A stretch of DNA of 64,000 nt from CAVPMN01 sp963706425 (GTDB taxonomy: Bacteria > Actinomycetota > Acidimicrobiia > Acidimicrobiales > Acidimicrobilacustridaceae). Position numbers and translations under genes: made by a program. This document shows, piece after piece, positions 51,015-59,214 of the stretch; positions within the stretch are counted from its first letter, which is position 1, and each line of letters starts with the position of its first letter. The DNA lies in contig CAVPMN010000001.1 in assembly GCA_963706425.1 (NCBI GenBank), positions 1,054,001-1,118,000 of the forward strand. The letters are read 5' to 3'. The notes below the pieces were generated by a model. It was not told where the DNA came from and made no database searches. It was given only the letters and a program-made list of their open reading frames with translations.

Positions 51015-52585
51015 GCCGCGTCCTCCGCCTCGTCGCCGACGGCTGCGCCACCGAGCATCAGTCGACCCACCTCGTAGCGGTCGACCTCTCTCGGGTCGAC
51101 GATCCCGGCGATGGCGCCGTGGTGCATCACGACCAGCCGGTCCGACAGCTCGAAGAGCTCGTCGAGGTCCTCGGAGACGAGCAGCACCCCCGCGCCGGCC
51201 TCGCACTGCTCGAGCAACAGCTCCTGCGTGCGTCGGGTGGTGGCCACGTCGAGGCCACGAGACGGGTAGGCCGCCACCACCAGGGAGGCCGGGCTGCCGA
51301 GCGCCCGCACCAACATGACCCGTTGGATGTTGCCGCCGGACAACGTCGACACGATGCGATCCGGCGCCGCCACCTTGAGGCTCGTGTGCCGATCGAGCTC
51401 CACCAGGTCGTCCCGCACCGCCGCCCAGTCGATACGCAGCCCCTTCGTGTACGCAGGCAGGTTCCCGAGCGCGATGTGTTCGAGCACGGTCATGCCGGGT
51501 ACGACGGCGTCGGTGATCGGATCCTCGGGCACCGCCGTCGCCTTGCGTTCGACCGGGCGGTCGTCGACGTCGGGTGGTGGCCAGATCGCGCGCACCTTCT
51601 CGGGGTCGAAGTCGTGGCCGTCGGCGATCTCGACCGTGCCGGACGACGGTCGGCGCAGGCCGAGGGCCACCTCACACAGCTCGAGCTGGCCGTTGCCGGA
51701 GATGCCGGCGACGCCGACCAACTCACCCGGGCGCACCTCGAGTGTGAGGTTGTCGAGTGACGGGCGCTCGTCGCCGCCCCGCAACGTCACCCCGGCGAGG
51801 GCGAGCACCGGCTTCGACTGCTGATCGATGACCCTGGCACTCGACGCGAGGTCGGGCACCGCCTGACCCACCATCGCCTCGACCAGCTCGGCGTCGGTGT
51901 AGTCGGCGATGGTGAATCCCTCCATCACCGTGCGGCCCGCTCGCAGGATCGTGCCCTTGTCGGCGATGGCCCGGGTCTCGTGCAGCTTGTGGGTGATGAT
52001 CACGATCGACAGGCCTTCGCCGCGCAACATGTCGATGCCCTCGAACAGGCGGTCGACCTCCTGGGGGGCCAGTACGCTCGTCGGCTCGTCGAGGATGACC
52101 AGCCGGGCGCCGGCCAGGAGCACCTTCAAGATCTCGACGCGCTGGCGCTCACCGATCGAAAGCGAGCGCACCAGCACGTCCGGCTTCACCTCGAGACCGA
52201 ACTGCTCGGCGGCCTCGAGGATCTGGGCACGCAACGTGCCGCGGTCGAAGCGCAGGCCATGGAGCTCGAGCGCCAGGCTGACGTTCTCGAGCACGGTCAG
52301 CGCGGGGATGAGCCGCATGTCCTGGAACACCATGCCGATGCCGAGCTCACGGGCATCGGCCGGGCTGGTGATGGTGACCTCGCGGTTGTCGAAGACGATC
52401 GTGCCCTCGTCAGCCGGATAGACGCCGTAGATGACCTTCATCAGGGTGCTCTTGCCGGCGCCGTTCTCGCCGAGCAGCCCGTGCACCTCACCTCGACCGA
52501 CGGTGAGCTTCACCCGATCGTTCGCCACCAGGCTGCCGAAGCGCCGGGTGACGTCCCACGCCTCGAGGAGGTTGGTCTCCTTCAT
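51011..52585 (-). CDS. Dual-domain ABC transporter ATPase (NupO-like)
   Basis: A 524-residue ATPase with two nucleotide-binding domains. Domain 1 has GLLGENGAGKSTLMKVIYGV, the signature LSIGERQRVEILKVL and LVILDEPTSVLAPQE. Domain 2 has a degenerate P-loop GVAGISGNGQLELCEVALGL, the signature LSGGNIQRVMLVRAL and AYPSRGLDVAT, as usual for this class, in which one site is weak. Overlaps the GntR gene (ATGA) and the permease. It powers the BMP importer. Confidence 0.93.
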   Translation of the reverse strand: MKETNLLEAWDVTRRFGSLVANDRVKLTVGRGEVHGLLGENGAGKSTLMKVIYGVYPADEGTIVFDNREVTITSPADARELGIGMVFQDMRLIPALTVLENVSLALELHGLRFDRGTLRAQILEAAEQFGLEVKPDVLVRSLSIGERQRVEILKVLLAGARLVILDEPTSVLAPQEVDRLFEGIDMLRGEGLSIVIITHKLHETRAIADKGTILRAGRTVMEGFTIADYTDAELVEAMVGQAVPDLASSARVIDQQSKPVLALAGVTLRGGDERPSLDNLTLEVRPGELVGVAGISGNGQLELCEVALGLRRPSSGTVEIADGHDFDPEKVRAIWPPPDVDDRPVERKATAVPEDPITDAVVPGMTVLEHIALGNLPAYTKGLRIDWAAVRDDLVELDRHTSLKVAAPDRIVSTLSGGNIQRVMLVRALGSPASLVVAAYPSRGLDVATTRRTQELLLEQCEAGAGVLLVSEDLDELFELSDRLVVMHHGAIAGIVDPREVDRYEVGRLMLGGAAVGDEAEDAA

Positions 52586-53316
52586 CGATCAGCTCCTCTC
52601 GCCATGCGGGCCATCACCAGGGCCACGCGTTGTTCGACCACGAGCAGCGATCGCTCGAGGTGCGACGAGAACCGGGCCTCGGCATCGACCAGGTCGCCCC
52701 GGATGACGGCCTCGACGATGCCGACGTGCTCTCTCGCCGTCTGGGTGATGCGATCTGGGTCGACGAAGTCCTGCATGCGCACGACCCGGATGCGATCGTT
52801 GATCTGGCGGAGCAGATCGGCGATGGCGGGATTGCCCGACGACTCGGCGAGGGTGACGTGGAACGACTCGTCGAGGTGCACGAAGCTCGGGTCGGATCCG
52901 GCCGGCGCGTCCTCGGCCAGCAACTGCCACTCGTCGTGCAGCTCGACGAGCATCGGGATGTCGTGGCGTCCGGCGCTCATGATGGGCCGGCGCAGACCGA
53001 GCATCTCGAGGCCGATGCGCACCTCGTAGAGATGGCGCATACCAGCTGGGTCGGGCAACGCCGGCACGAACCCGCCGTCGGGCCAACGAGCCACGAGGCC
53101 CTCCGCGTGCAGGCGGGCGAGCGCTTCTCGCACGGGCGTGCGTGACACCCCGAGCTCGGCGGCCAGCCGTTCCTCGACCAGGCGCCCGTTGAGGCGGAAC
53201 TCGCCGTCGAGCAGGCGCGACTTCAGCTCGCCATAGGCCAGCTCGCTGCGCAGAGCCGCAGGTGACGAACGGGTGGCGCCCGATTCCCCCGCTGCTGTAT
53301 CCGAGCCTGTATACAC
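52582..53316 (-). CDS. GntR-family regulator with FCD domain, likely controller of the importer operon
   Basis: About 244 residues from the GTG at 53316. The winged helix is at residues about 20-80 (AYGELKSRLLDGEFRLNGRL then VSRTPVREALARLHAEGLVA) and an all-helical FCD effector domain follows, with metal-binding His residues in HLDESFHVTLAE and REHVGIVEAVIRGD. It is the first gene of the operon. A TGTATACA palindrome covers the start codon, giving a ready autoregulatory site. A longer open frame upstream reads through non-conserved sequence and is not supported. Confidence 0.88.
   Translation of the reverse strand: MYTGSDTAAGESGATRSSPAALRSELAYGELKSRLLDGEFRLNGRLVEERLAAELGVSRTPVREALARLHAEGLVARWPDGGFVPALPDPAGMRHLYEVRIGLEMLGLRRPIMSAGRHDIPMLVELHDEWQLLAEDAPAGSDPSFVHLDESFHVTLAESSGNPAIADLLRQINDRIRVVRMQDFVDPDRITQTAREHVGIVEAVIRGDLVDAEARFSSHLERSLLVVEQRVALVMARMARGADR
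53296..53316. promoter_or_regulatory. Candidate GntR operator over the regulator start codon
   Basis: The perfect 8-base palindrome TGTATACA (53308-53315) and a half copy TGTATCC (53296) stand 12 bases apart, over the proposed GTG start of the GntR gene. FadR/FCD-type regulators often bind GTATAC-like dyads. Implies a leaderless or very short leader and autoregulation; both are inferences. Confidence 0.5.
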
Positions 53317-53446
53317 GCAGGTCAACCTAGGAATTCCGGGTTTCGGGCCGATTCCGGCACCGTTTCCTTCACGGCACGTCTTGCTTGGCCGAATCTGACG
53401 GTGAGGGACACAGGCAAACGGTCGCGACCGACCACGGAGGATGCGC

Positions 53447-54033
53447 ATGAGGCTGGCCGAGCTGACGTCGAGCGGAACGGTCGCGCTGGTCGACGCAGGG
53501 GTCGTTCGCGACATCGCATCGGCGCTCACCGGCCTCTGGGTGCCCTCCGCCGAGGACTACCCGGAGCGAGCCGAGGAGATGGTGGCCGCGGCGCGCGTCC
53601 GGCTCTACGGCGACCGTGAGCGTTCCGGCTGGCTGCTCCTCACCACCCGACAGGCCCGCGACGCCGCGCTGCGCCGTGGCGACGCAGACTGGAGCGTGGG
53701 CATGATCCCCGCGGCAGAGGATCTCGAGGAAGCTCCGCCACCCGCCGAGATCGACGCACTCATCGCGCTCTACCGGCGAGAAGAGAAGCTCGACGCGGAA
53801 AGCGCGCGCACGCTGTCGACCGCGCTGCTGTTCGAGCAGATCGGGCTCGTCATCACCAGAGTGCCTCGCGTGATGCGCCACCAGCGCGCCGGCGACCTCC
53901 CGGAGCGACTCGAGATCATCGATCCGTTCGAAGCCGTCGACCGTCTCGAGATCGCACGCGGCGAACAACCGCGACGCTCACCACCCGCGGGGCGACCAGA
54001 GCGCCAGCCGACGAGTGGTGGGTGCCCTCCTAG
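53447..54033 (+). CDS. Hypothetical protein, probable frameshift near its 3' end
   Basis: Begins MRLAELTSSGTVALVDAGVV at the ATG 6 bases after GGAGG; an ATG 6 bases earlier is too close to that site. No known domain; the first 165 residues are acidic and helical (YPERAEEMVAAARVRLYGDR; SARTLSTALLFEQIGL). The frame stays open to 54514, but after about 53965 its codons lose the G/C third-base bias and it runs antisense through the AtzH-like gene. In another frame the bias continues to ATLTTRGATRAPADEWWVPS and a stop at 54031-54033. A one-base indel near 53965-53972 is the likely explanation. Confidence 0.6.
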
Positions 54034-54061
54034 CCGAGACCACGGACCGCTCGGCCCTGGT

Positions 54062-54451
54062 TCAACCGGGCGCGCGCATCGAGACGTGGGCCCGCGCGAT
54101 GCGCCAACCCCCCGGCCCACGCATCCACGTCTGCGACTGACGCCCGATGGCGACGTCGTCCCCGTTCACGAACTCGCAGTCGACCGCGGCCAGGTCTGTA
54201 CCGAAGGCGACGATCGACACCTTCACCACCCGCCGGTCGGAGGGCACGCCCGGTGTCGATCGACGCCAAGCGCGCACCTCGGCGGCGCCGTACTGCTCCT
54301 CGGCGATGCCGTAGCGGACCACCCGCTCGTCGGCCCAGAACCACTCGTCGAGCTGGTCGACGTCGTTGGCCAGCAGCGCCCGCTCATAGGCGTCGAACGC
54401 CGCCCGCACCTCGGCGACGACGTCGGGCCGATCGAGCTCGCTCGGGTGCAT
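54062..54451 (-). CDS. AtzH/HpxZ-like (DUF3225, NTF2-fold) protein
   Basis: A 129-residue NTF2-fold protein. LLANDVDQLDEWFWADERVV, RYGIAEEQYGAAEVRAWRRS, VAFGTDLAAVDCEF and GRQSQTWMRGPGGWRIARAH follow the AtzH/HpxZ pattern very closely. AtzH belongs to the cyanuric acid operon (atzDGEHF) and HpxZ to oxalurate catabolism in purine breakdown. This links the nearby amidase and isochorismatase-fold proteins to ureide or biuret-type compounds. It is separated from the importer operon by the hypothetical gene, and is read in the same direction as the operon. Confidence 0.85.
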   Translation of the reverse strand: MHPSELDRPDVVAEVRAAFDAYERALLANDVDQLDEWFWADERVVRYGIAEEQYGAAEVRAWRRSTPGVPSDRRVVKVSIVAFGTDLAAVDCEFVNGDDVAIGRQSQTWMRGPGGWRIARAHVSMRAPG

Positions 54452-54496
54452 CGGGGCATGGTGTCACGGCCGAGACGGGTCGGTGGCGCACAGACG

Positions 54497-54700
54497 CTAG
54501 TGCTCCGGCCGTGAACGTTCGCCCGGTTCACGGCGAGTCAGATGCGTCGATGGCAAGGACGCAGGAGGAAGGCGCAGCCAAAGCTGCGTTGACGACGAGG
54601 ACGCCGTCCAGCGGCGGATCTGGCCGGCGTGACAGGGCGCACACGTTTGCGGTCGGGGCACTAGGTTGCCCTTCGGGTCGATGCCGAGGGGGAAACCGAG
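54497..54700 (-). pseudogene. Possible remnant of a c-type cytochrome
   Basis: The minus strand of the gap upstream of the acylase gene reads GFPLGIDPKGNLVPRPQTCA followed by PCHAGQI, which contains a haem-c motif C-A-P-C-H and the flanking G-x-P-L-G and C-H-x-G-Q-I pattern of dihaem peroxidase-like proteins. No start, signal peptide or downstream domain is intact, and the frame degrades after it. It may be a decayed fragment or chance similarity. Confidence 0.25.
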
Positions 54701-57178
54701 ATGCGCAGGCACATGAGCCGTTGGTTGGTGGCCGTCATGGCGACGGCACTCATCGCAGCGGGATGCACGGACGACGGTGACGACGACGCCTCACCAGACG
54801 ACACCAACGCCGCCGCGGGCGACTACGAGGCCACCATCCGCCGCAGCAGCGACGGGGTGCCCCACATCACCGCGGCAGACGAAGCCAGCTTGGCGTTCGG
54901 CCAGGGCTACGCCAGCGCCGAGGACCGCTCGTGCGACCTGGCCGACCAGCTCGTCAAGATCAAGGGCACCCGGGCCAAGTGGCTCGGCCCTGGCGACGAC
55001 GACGAGAACATCGACTCCGACGCCGGCTGGCTGGCCCTCGGCATCTACGACCGGGCGCTCGAGGAGTGGCCCGACAAGTCGGCCGACGTGCAGACGCTCT
55101 TCACCGGGTTCAGCGCCGGGTGGAACGCCGCCCTGGCCGACATCGGCGTCGACCAGATCGCCGGATGGTGTGCCGGTGAAGAGTGGGTGCAGCCCCTGAC
55201 GCCCCAGGACGTCTACGCCTACGCCCGCTCGATCACGTTGCAGGCGAGCGGGTCACGGGTGGCCGACTTCATCGCCACCGCGACGCCACCAGTGGCCGGC
55301 GAGTCCCCCTCGACCTCCGAAGCGTCGCTCGGCGCACTGGCCGAGGCGCCGGTGGCGAGCAACGCGTGGGCCGTCGGCACCGAGCGCAGCGCCGACGGCG
55401 GTGGCCTGCTGCTGGCCAACCCGCACTTCCCGTGGGAGGGCGAGCTGCGCTTCTGGGAGGTGCACCTCACCATCCCCGACGAGCTCGACATCTACGGCGT
55501 CCAGCTCTCGGGCCTGCCGGGCATCGGCATCGGCTTCACCGAGACCTTCGGATGGAGCCACACGGTCTCCGCGGGCAACCGCTTCACCGCGTACACCCTC
55601 GACCTGGTGCCGGGTAAGCCCACCACCTATCTCTACGACGGCGAAGAACGCGAGATGACCTCGCGCGACATCGAGATCGAGGTCACCCAACCCGACGGCT
55701 CCACCACCACCGAGACGCGCACGATGTGGTCGAGCCACTACGGCCCCATCCTCGACTTCCCCGGTGTGGGCTGGACCGACGGATCGACCATCACCTATCG
55801 CGACGCGAACATCGACAACGACGAGTTCGCCGACCAGTACCTGGCGATGAACCGGGCGAAGAACCTCGACGAGTTCATCGCCGCCCAACGCGAGATCACG
55901 GGCGTCCCCCTGTTCAACACCGTGGCCGTGAGCGCCGACGGTCGCGCCTGGTACGCCGACACCTCTGCCACCCCTGCGCTCTCGGACGAGGCCATCGAGG
56001 CCTACGAGGCCAGCAAGGTGTCCGATCCGATCGTCGGCATCGCAGCGCAGAGCCGCGCCGTGCTCCTCGACGGATCCGACTCGCTCTACGAGTGGGTCGA
56101 CCTCCCCGGCGCGCGCGACCCCGGGCTGGTCCCGTTCGCCGAGATGCCCATGACCGAGCGCGGCGACTTCGTGTTCAACGCCAACGACAGCTTCTGGGTG
56201 AACAACGGCACCGAGACGCTCGACGGCGACTACTCGCCGTTGCACGGGGCTCAGGACACGGCCCGTTCGCCGCGCACCCGCGAGAACGCGGTCGTGCTGC
56301 GCGACACGAGCGCGACCGGCCCGGCCGGCGACGACGGCGCGTTCGACCTCGACGAGTTCGCCGACGCGGCCCTTCAGAACTTCGGCTACACCTCTCGGGC
56401 CCTCAAGGACGAGGTGGTCGCCCGGTGCGAGGGTGCGAGCACCGTGCCCCTCGAGCCGCTCGTGAACAGCGACGACGAGGAGCTGCTGCCCGCGACCACC
56501 GTCGACGTCACCGAGGCCTGCGACGTGCTCGCGCAGTGGGGCGGCTCGTACAACCTCGACAGCGTGGGCGCCCCCCTCTGGCGCGAGTTCATCAGCCGCT
56601 ACGAGGGCGCCCAACTCACGAACGACTCGCCGGGCCTGTGGGCCACACCGTTCGACCCCGCACAGCCGATCGACACCCCCTCGGGGCTGGCGGGCGGAGA
56701 GGCCAGCGACGTGGTGCTGGTCAACCTGGCCCGGGCGGTGCAGATCATCGAAGCGGCCGGTTTCACCGTCGACCAACCCCTCGGCGAGCTGCAGTACGCC
56801 GATCGCGACGGCACCCGCGTGCCCATCCACGGCGGCGACGCCTACGACGGTGTCACGAACATCGTTGGCTACGGAGGTGGCTCCTCCACCATGGAAGAGA
56901 CGCCTGAACGGGGCGACACCTTCGCGCCCCGGTCGAACCTGAGCAGCGAGGGCTACCTCATCAACAACGGCACCAGCTTCATCATGGCCCTGCACTTCGG
57001 GCCCGATGGGCCGGAGGCCAAGGTCCTGTTGACCTATGGCGACACCCAGGACCGCTCGTCCCCGCTGTTCGTCGAGGCCACCGAGCGATTCTCCGCAAAA
57101 GACTGGCGCACCGTGACGTTCAAGAATGAGGACCTCGCGGCCGACAGGAACCTCAGCGAAAAAACCGTCAGCGGCTAG
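54701..57178 (+). CDS. Penicillin acylase family lipoprotein (Ntn hydrolase)
   Basis: An 825-residue N-terminal nucleophile amidohydrolase. A signal with lipobox (ATALIAAGCTDDGDDD, Cys near residue 22) indicates export and lipid anchoring. After the alpha-chain region (YEATIRRSSDGVPHITAADE) the autocleavage site is APVASNAWAVG, with the Ser nucleophile near residue 220 starting the beta chain; LLLANPHFPWEGELRFWEVH and FGWSHTVSAGNRFTAYTLDL follow in the order usual for acyl-homoserine-lactone or aculeacin acylases. Both chains are complete. Natural substrate (acyl-HSL, lipopeptide, N-acyl amide) unknown; it could serve quorum quenching or nutrient use. Confidence 0.92.
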   Translation: MRRHMSRWLVAVMATALIAAGCTDDGDDDASPDDTNAAAGDYEATIRRSSDGVPHITAADEASLAFGQGYASAEDRSCDLADQLVKIKGTRAKWLGPGDDDENIDSDAGWLALGIYDRALEEWPDKSADVQTLFTGFSAGWNAALADIGVDQIAGWCAGEEWVQPLTPQDVYAYARSITLQASGSRVADFIATATPPVAGESPSTSEASLGALAEAPVASNAWAVGTERSADGGGLLLANPHFPWEGELRFWEVHLTIPDELDIYGVQLSGLPGIGIGFTETFGWSHTVSAGNRFTAYTLDLVPGKPTTYLYDGEEREMTSRDIEIEVTQPDGSTTTETRTMWSSHYGPILDFPGVGWTDGSTITYRDANIDNDEFADQYLAMNRAKNLDEFIAAQREITGVPLFNTVAVSADGRAWYADTSATPALSDEAIEAYEASKVSDPIVGIAAQSRAVLLDGSDSLYEWVDLPGARDPGLVPFAEMPMTERGDFVFNANDSFWVNNGTETLDGDYSPLHGAQDTARSPRTRENAVVLRDTSATGPAGDDGAFDLDEFADAALQNFGYTSRALKDEVVARCEGASTVPLEPLVNSDDEELLPATTVDVTEACDVLAQWGGSYNLDSVGAPLWREFISRYEGAQLTNDSPGLWATPFDPAQPIDTPSGLAGGEASDVVLVNLARAVQIIEAAGFTVDQPLGELQYADRDGTRVPIHGGDAYDGVTNIVGYGGGSSTMEETPERGDTFAPRSNLSSEGYLINNGTSFIMALHFGPDGPEAKVLLTYGDTQDRSSPLFVEATERFSAKDWRTVTFKNEDLAADRNLSEKTVSG

Positions 57179-57354
57179 GCCAGCCCACACACCCTTCCGG
57201 GTCCCCGGTGGGGCACGAGGACGAACCTAGGCTTCGACGCGACTTCGCGACCGCTGAGCGGGCGGCCGCACGTCGGGGCTGGCGGTCGAGATCTGCACGA
57301 ACCGCACCCCCCGGGCTGCGAGCAAGAGGGGTACGAGGCCCTAGGGCCGAAGGT

Positions 57355-57399
57355 CAGCGAGACGAGAGCCAGAGAGACGAAAGCCAGAGACGAAAGGAG
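57355..57399. repeat. Short direct repeats in the leader of the sigma-like gene
   Basis: Three near-copies of GAGACGAAAGCCA follow each other just upstream of the AAAGGAGG ribosome site of the gene starting at 57406. Probably simple slippage; might affect leader structure. Confidence 0.6.
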
Positions 57400-57405
57400 G
57401 TCTGC

Positions 57406-59205
57406 GTGAGCAAGCGACGTACCAATCGCCCAGCACCGGGCTCCGGCGCCGAACGCGCTGCCCGTGACGAGCGTCGCGCCCGAGATGCGCAGCTGACCGA
57501 GGCCTCCCGCAACGGCGACACCGATTCGTTCCGACGACTGGTCGACGGTTGGGTCGATCCGGCTTTCGACCGCATCACGCGGCGAGGCATCTCCGGTGAC
57601 ATGGCCGGCAGCGTGCTCACCCGCACCTTCCGGGTGGCCCGCCGAGACATCGACGAAGGGTCCAGCGGCACGTTCGGTGCGTTCGTCGCCAGGGCGGCGG
57701 CCGACCAGGCCGGCGGACCTCGCCAACCGACCCCTGAGCTGACGGCCGCCGAGAACCGCCACGCCTTCGAGCGCCTGACCCGCGGCACCGACCCCGAGGC
57801 GCTGGCCGAGGACGAAGCGGTGGCCGGCGTGCTCTGGGAGGCCTCGTCGGTCTTCGGCGAGCAGGGCAGCGACGTGCTCGATCTCCACTGGCGCTACGGC
57901 CTCGACACCGACGAGATCGAGACCACGCTCGGCCTGGCGTCCGGTGAAGCCGACGACATGATCACCAAGATGCCTCGTGGCTTCGCGGCTGCCGTGCGCA
58001 CCCGGCTGCTCTGGGGCGACGGCTCTCCCGAGCACGACGTGCTCGTCGCCGAATTGCGCAAGCAGGGCGCCACGTCGTTCGACGCCCAGACGGTGCGCAT
58101 CATCAACCGCCACATCCGCGAGTGCGCCGTGTGCCGAGCCCGCTCGCTGGTCGCCCTCCCCGCCATCGACGTGTTCGCCGCCATCCCCATGGAGTCGGCG
58201 CCCACCACGCTGCGCAAGGAGGTGGTCGTCGCCACGACCGTCGCCACTGCCGGCGCCGCGGGTGCTGCGGCCGCCGCCACCCTGGCGCCCCCGATGGCAC
58301 CCGAGCACGACACCGACGACGACCTGGTCGACCATCCCGCCGTGTTGGCCGGATCCGCAGCGGCCCTCGGCGCCGTCGGCGGTGCCGCGCTCGCCGGCAA
58401 CGACACCACCGCGCTCGACCCGGGTGAGCCTGCCGAGGTTCCCGCCGCCGACCCGCCCGCCTACGAACCGCCAGCCGCCGACAACGGTCGGTCTCCACTC
58501 ACCGGTGTCACGATCCCTGCCACCGCGGCTGCCCTCACGGGCACCGTGGCCGACGTCCCATCAGGTCCGGCGCACGAACCGGTCACGAGCAAGCGCACCG
58601 ACGAGCCCGATGGCTCGTCGAAGCGATGGATGGTCATCGGCATCGCCGCAGCCCTGGTGCTCATCGCCGGCATCGCCTTTGCGGCCACCCGCGGCGGTGG
58701 AGGCGACGCCGAGGTCGACACCGCGTCAGCCAGCAGCACCGTGCCGTCGTCGACCACCACCAGCTCGTCGGTCAGCACGACGACGGCGCCCACCACCACG
58801 CCGTCGACCGAAACCACCGAGACGGTGCCCACCACCGTGGCAACAACACCGGTCACCACGCCGGGCTTCGTGCCCCCGCCCACCACTGCGGCACCCACCA
58901 CCACCGCTCCGCTCAACCTCCAGGTCGAGTTCGCCATCAAGCCCAACATCAAGGACCTCCCCTACAACCAGACCAACGCTCCCCGCATCTCGTGGAACGT
59001 CACCAGCGGGCGCAACGTGACGGTGACGGTGAGCGGCCCGGGCCTGAACACCACGGTGTCCACCACCGGCGACTCCGCGCTCTGCCCCGCCGGGTGGATG
59101 ACCGGCGACTGCTCGGCCGCCCCCGGTGTCTACAACTACCGGTTGGTCGTCGAGGAGAACGGGCAGATCTGGCGCGACGAAGTGCGCCAGCTCACCATTC
59201 GCTGA
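57406..59205 (+). CDS. Sigma-like domain, anti-sigma-type zinc finger and extracellular domain in one membrane protein
   Basis: 599 residues from a GTG with a perfect AAAGGAGG site seven bases upstream. Residues about 40-200 resemble an ECF sigma factor-like region (DTDSFRRLVDGWVDPAFDRI, VLDLHWRYGLDTDEIETTLG), though weakly conserved. Residues about 230-250 hold an H-x3-C-x2-C zinc-finger motif (INRHIRECAVCRARSLVALP) as in anti-sigma factors. An Ala-rich segment, one transmembrane helix (WMVIGIAAALVLIAGIAFAA, about 408-427), a Thr/Ser-rich stalk and a C-terminal beta-sandwich-like domain with two Cys follow. It looks like a one-protein envelope stress sensor; DNA binding and partner are unproven. 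Confidence 0.72.
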   Translation: MSKRRTNRPAPGSGAERAARDERRARDAQLTEASRNGDTDSFRRLVDGWVDPAFDRITRRGISGDMAGSVLTRTFRVARRDIDEGSSGTFGAFVARAAADQAGGPRQPTPELTAAENRHAFERLTRGTDPEALAEDEAVAGVLWEASSVFGEQGSDVLDLHWRYGLDTDEIETTLGLASGEADDMITKMPRGFAAAVRTRLLWGDGSPEHDVLVAELRKQGATSFDAQTVRIINRHIRECAVCRARSLVALPAIDVFAAIPMESAPTTLRKEVVVATTVATAGAAGAAAAATLAPPMAPEHDTDDDLVDHPAVLAGSAAALGAVGGAALAGNDTTALDPGEPAEVPAADPPAYEPPAADNGRSPLTGVTIPATAAALTGTVADVPSGPAHEPVTSKRTDEPDGSSKRWMVIGIAAALVLIAGIAFAATRGGGGDAEVDTASASSTVPSSTTTSSSVSTTTAPTTTPSTETTETVPTTVATTPVTTPGFVPPPTTAAPTTTAPLNLQVEFAIKPNIKDLPYNQTNAPRISWNVTSGRNVTVTVSGPGLNTTVSTTGDSALCPAGWMTGDCSAAPGVYNYRLVVEENGQIWRDEVRQLTIR

Positions 59206-59214
59206 GCCGGAGCA

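Noticed and set aside
55253..57190. 645-residue antisense frame to the penicillin acylase gene
   Set aside because: Composition is that of an antisense shadow and the plus strand has a complete Ntn hydrolase.
57355..57399. Operator array upstream of the sigma-like gene
   Set aside because: The GAGACGAAAGCCA copies are simple purine-rich direct repeats without dyad symmetry; kept only as a repeat.
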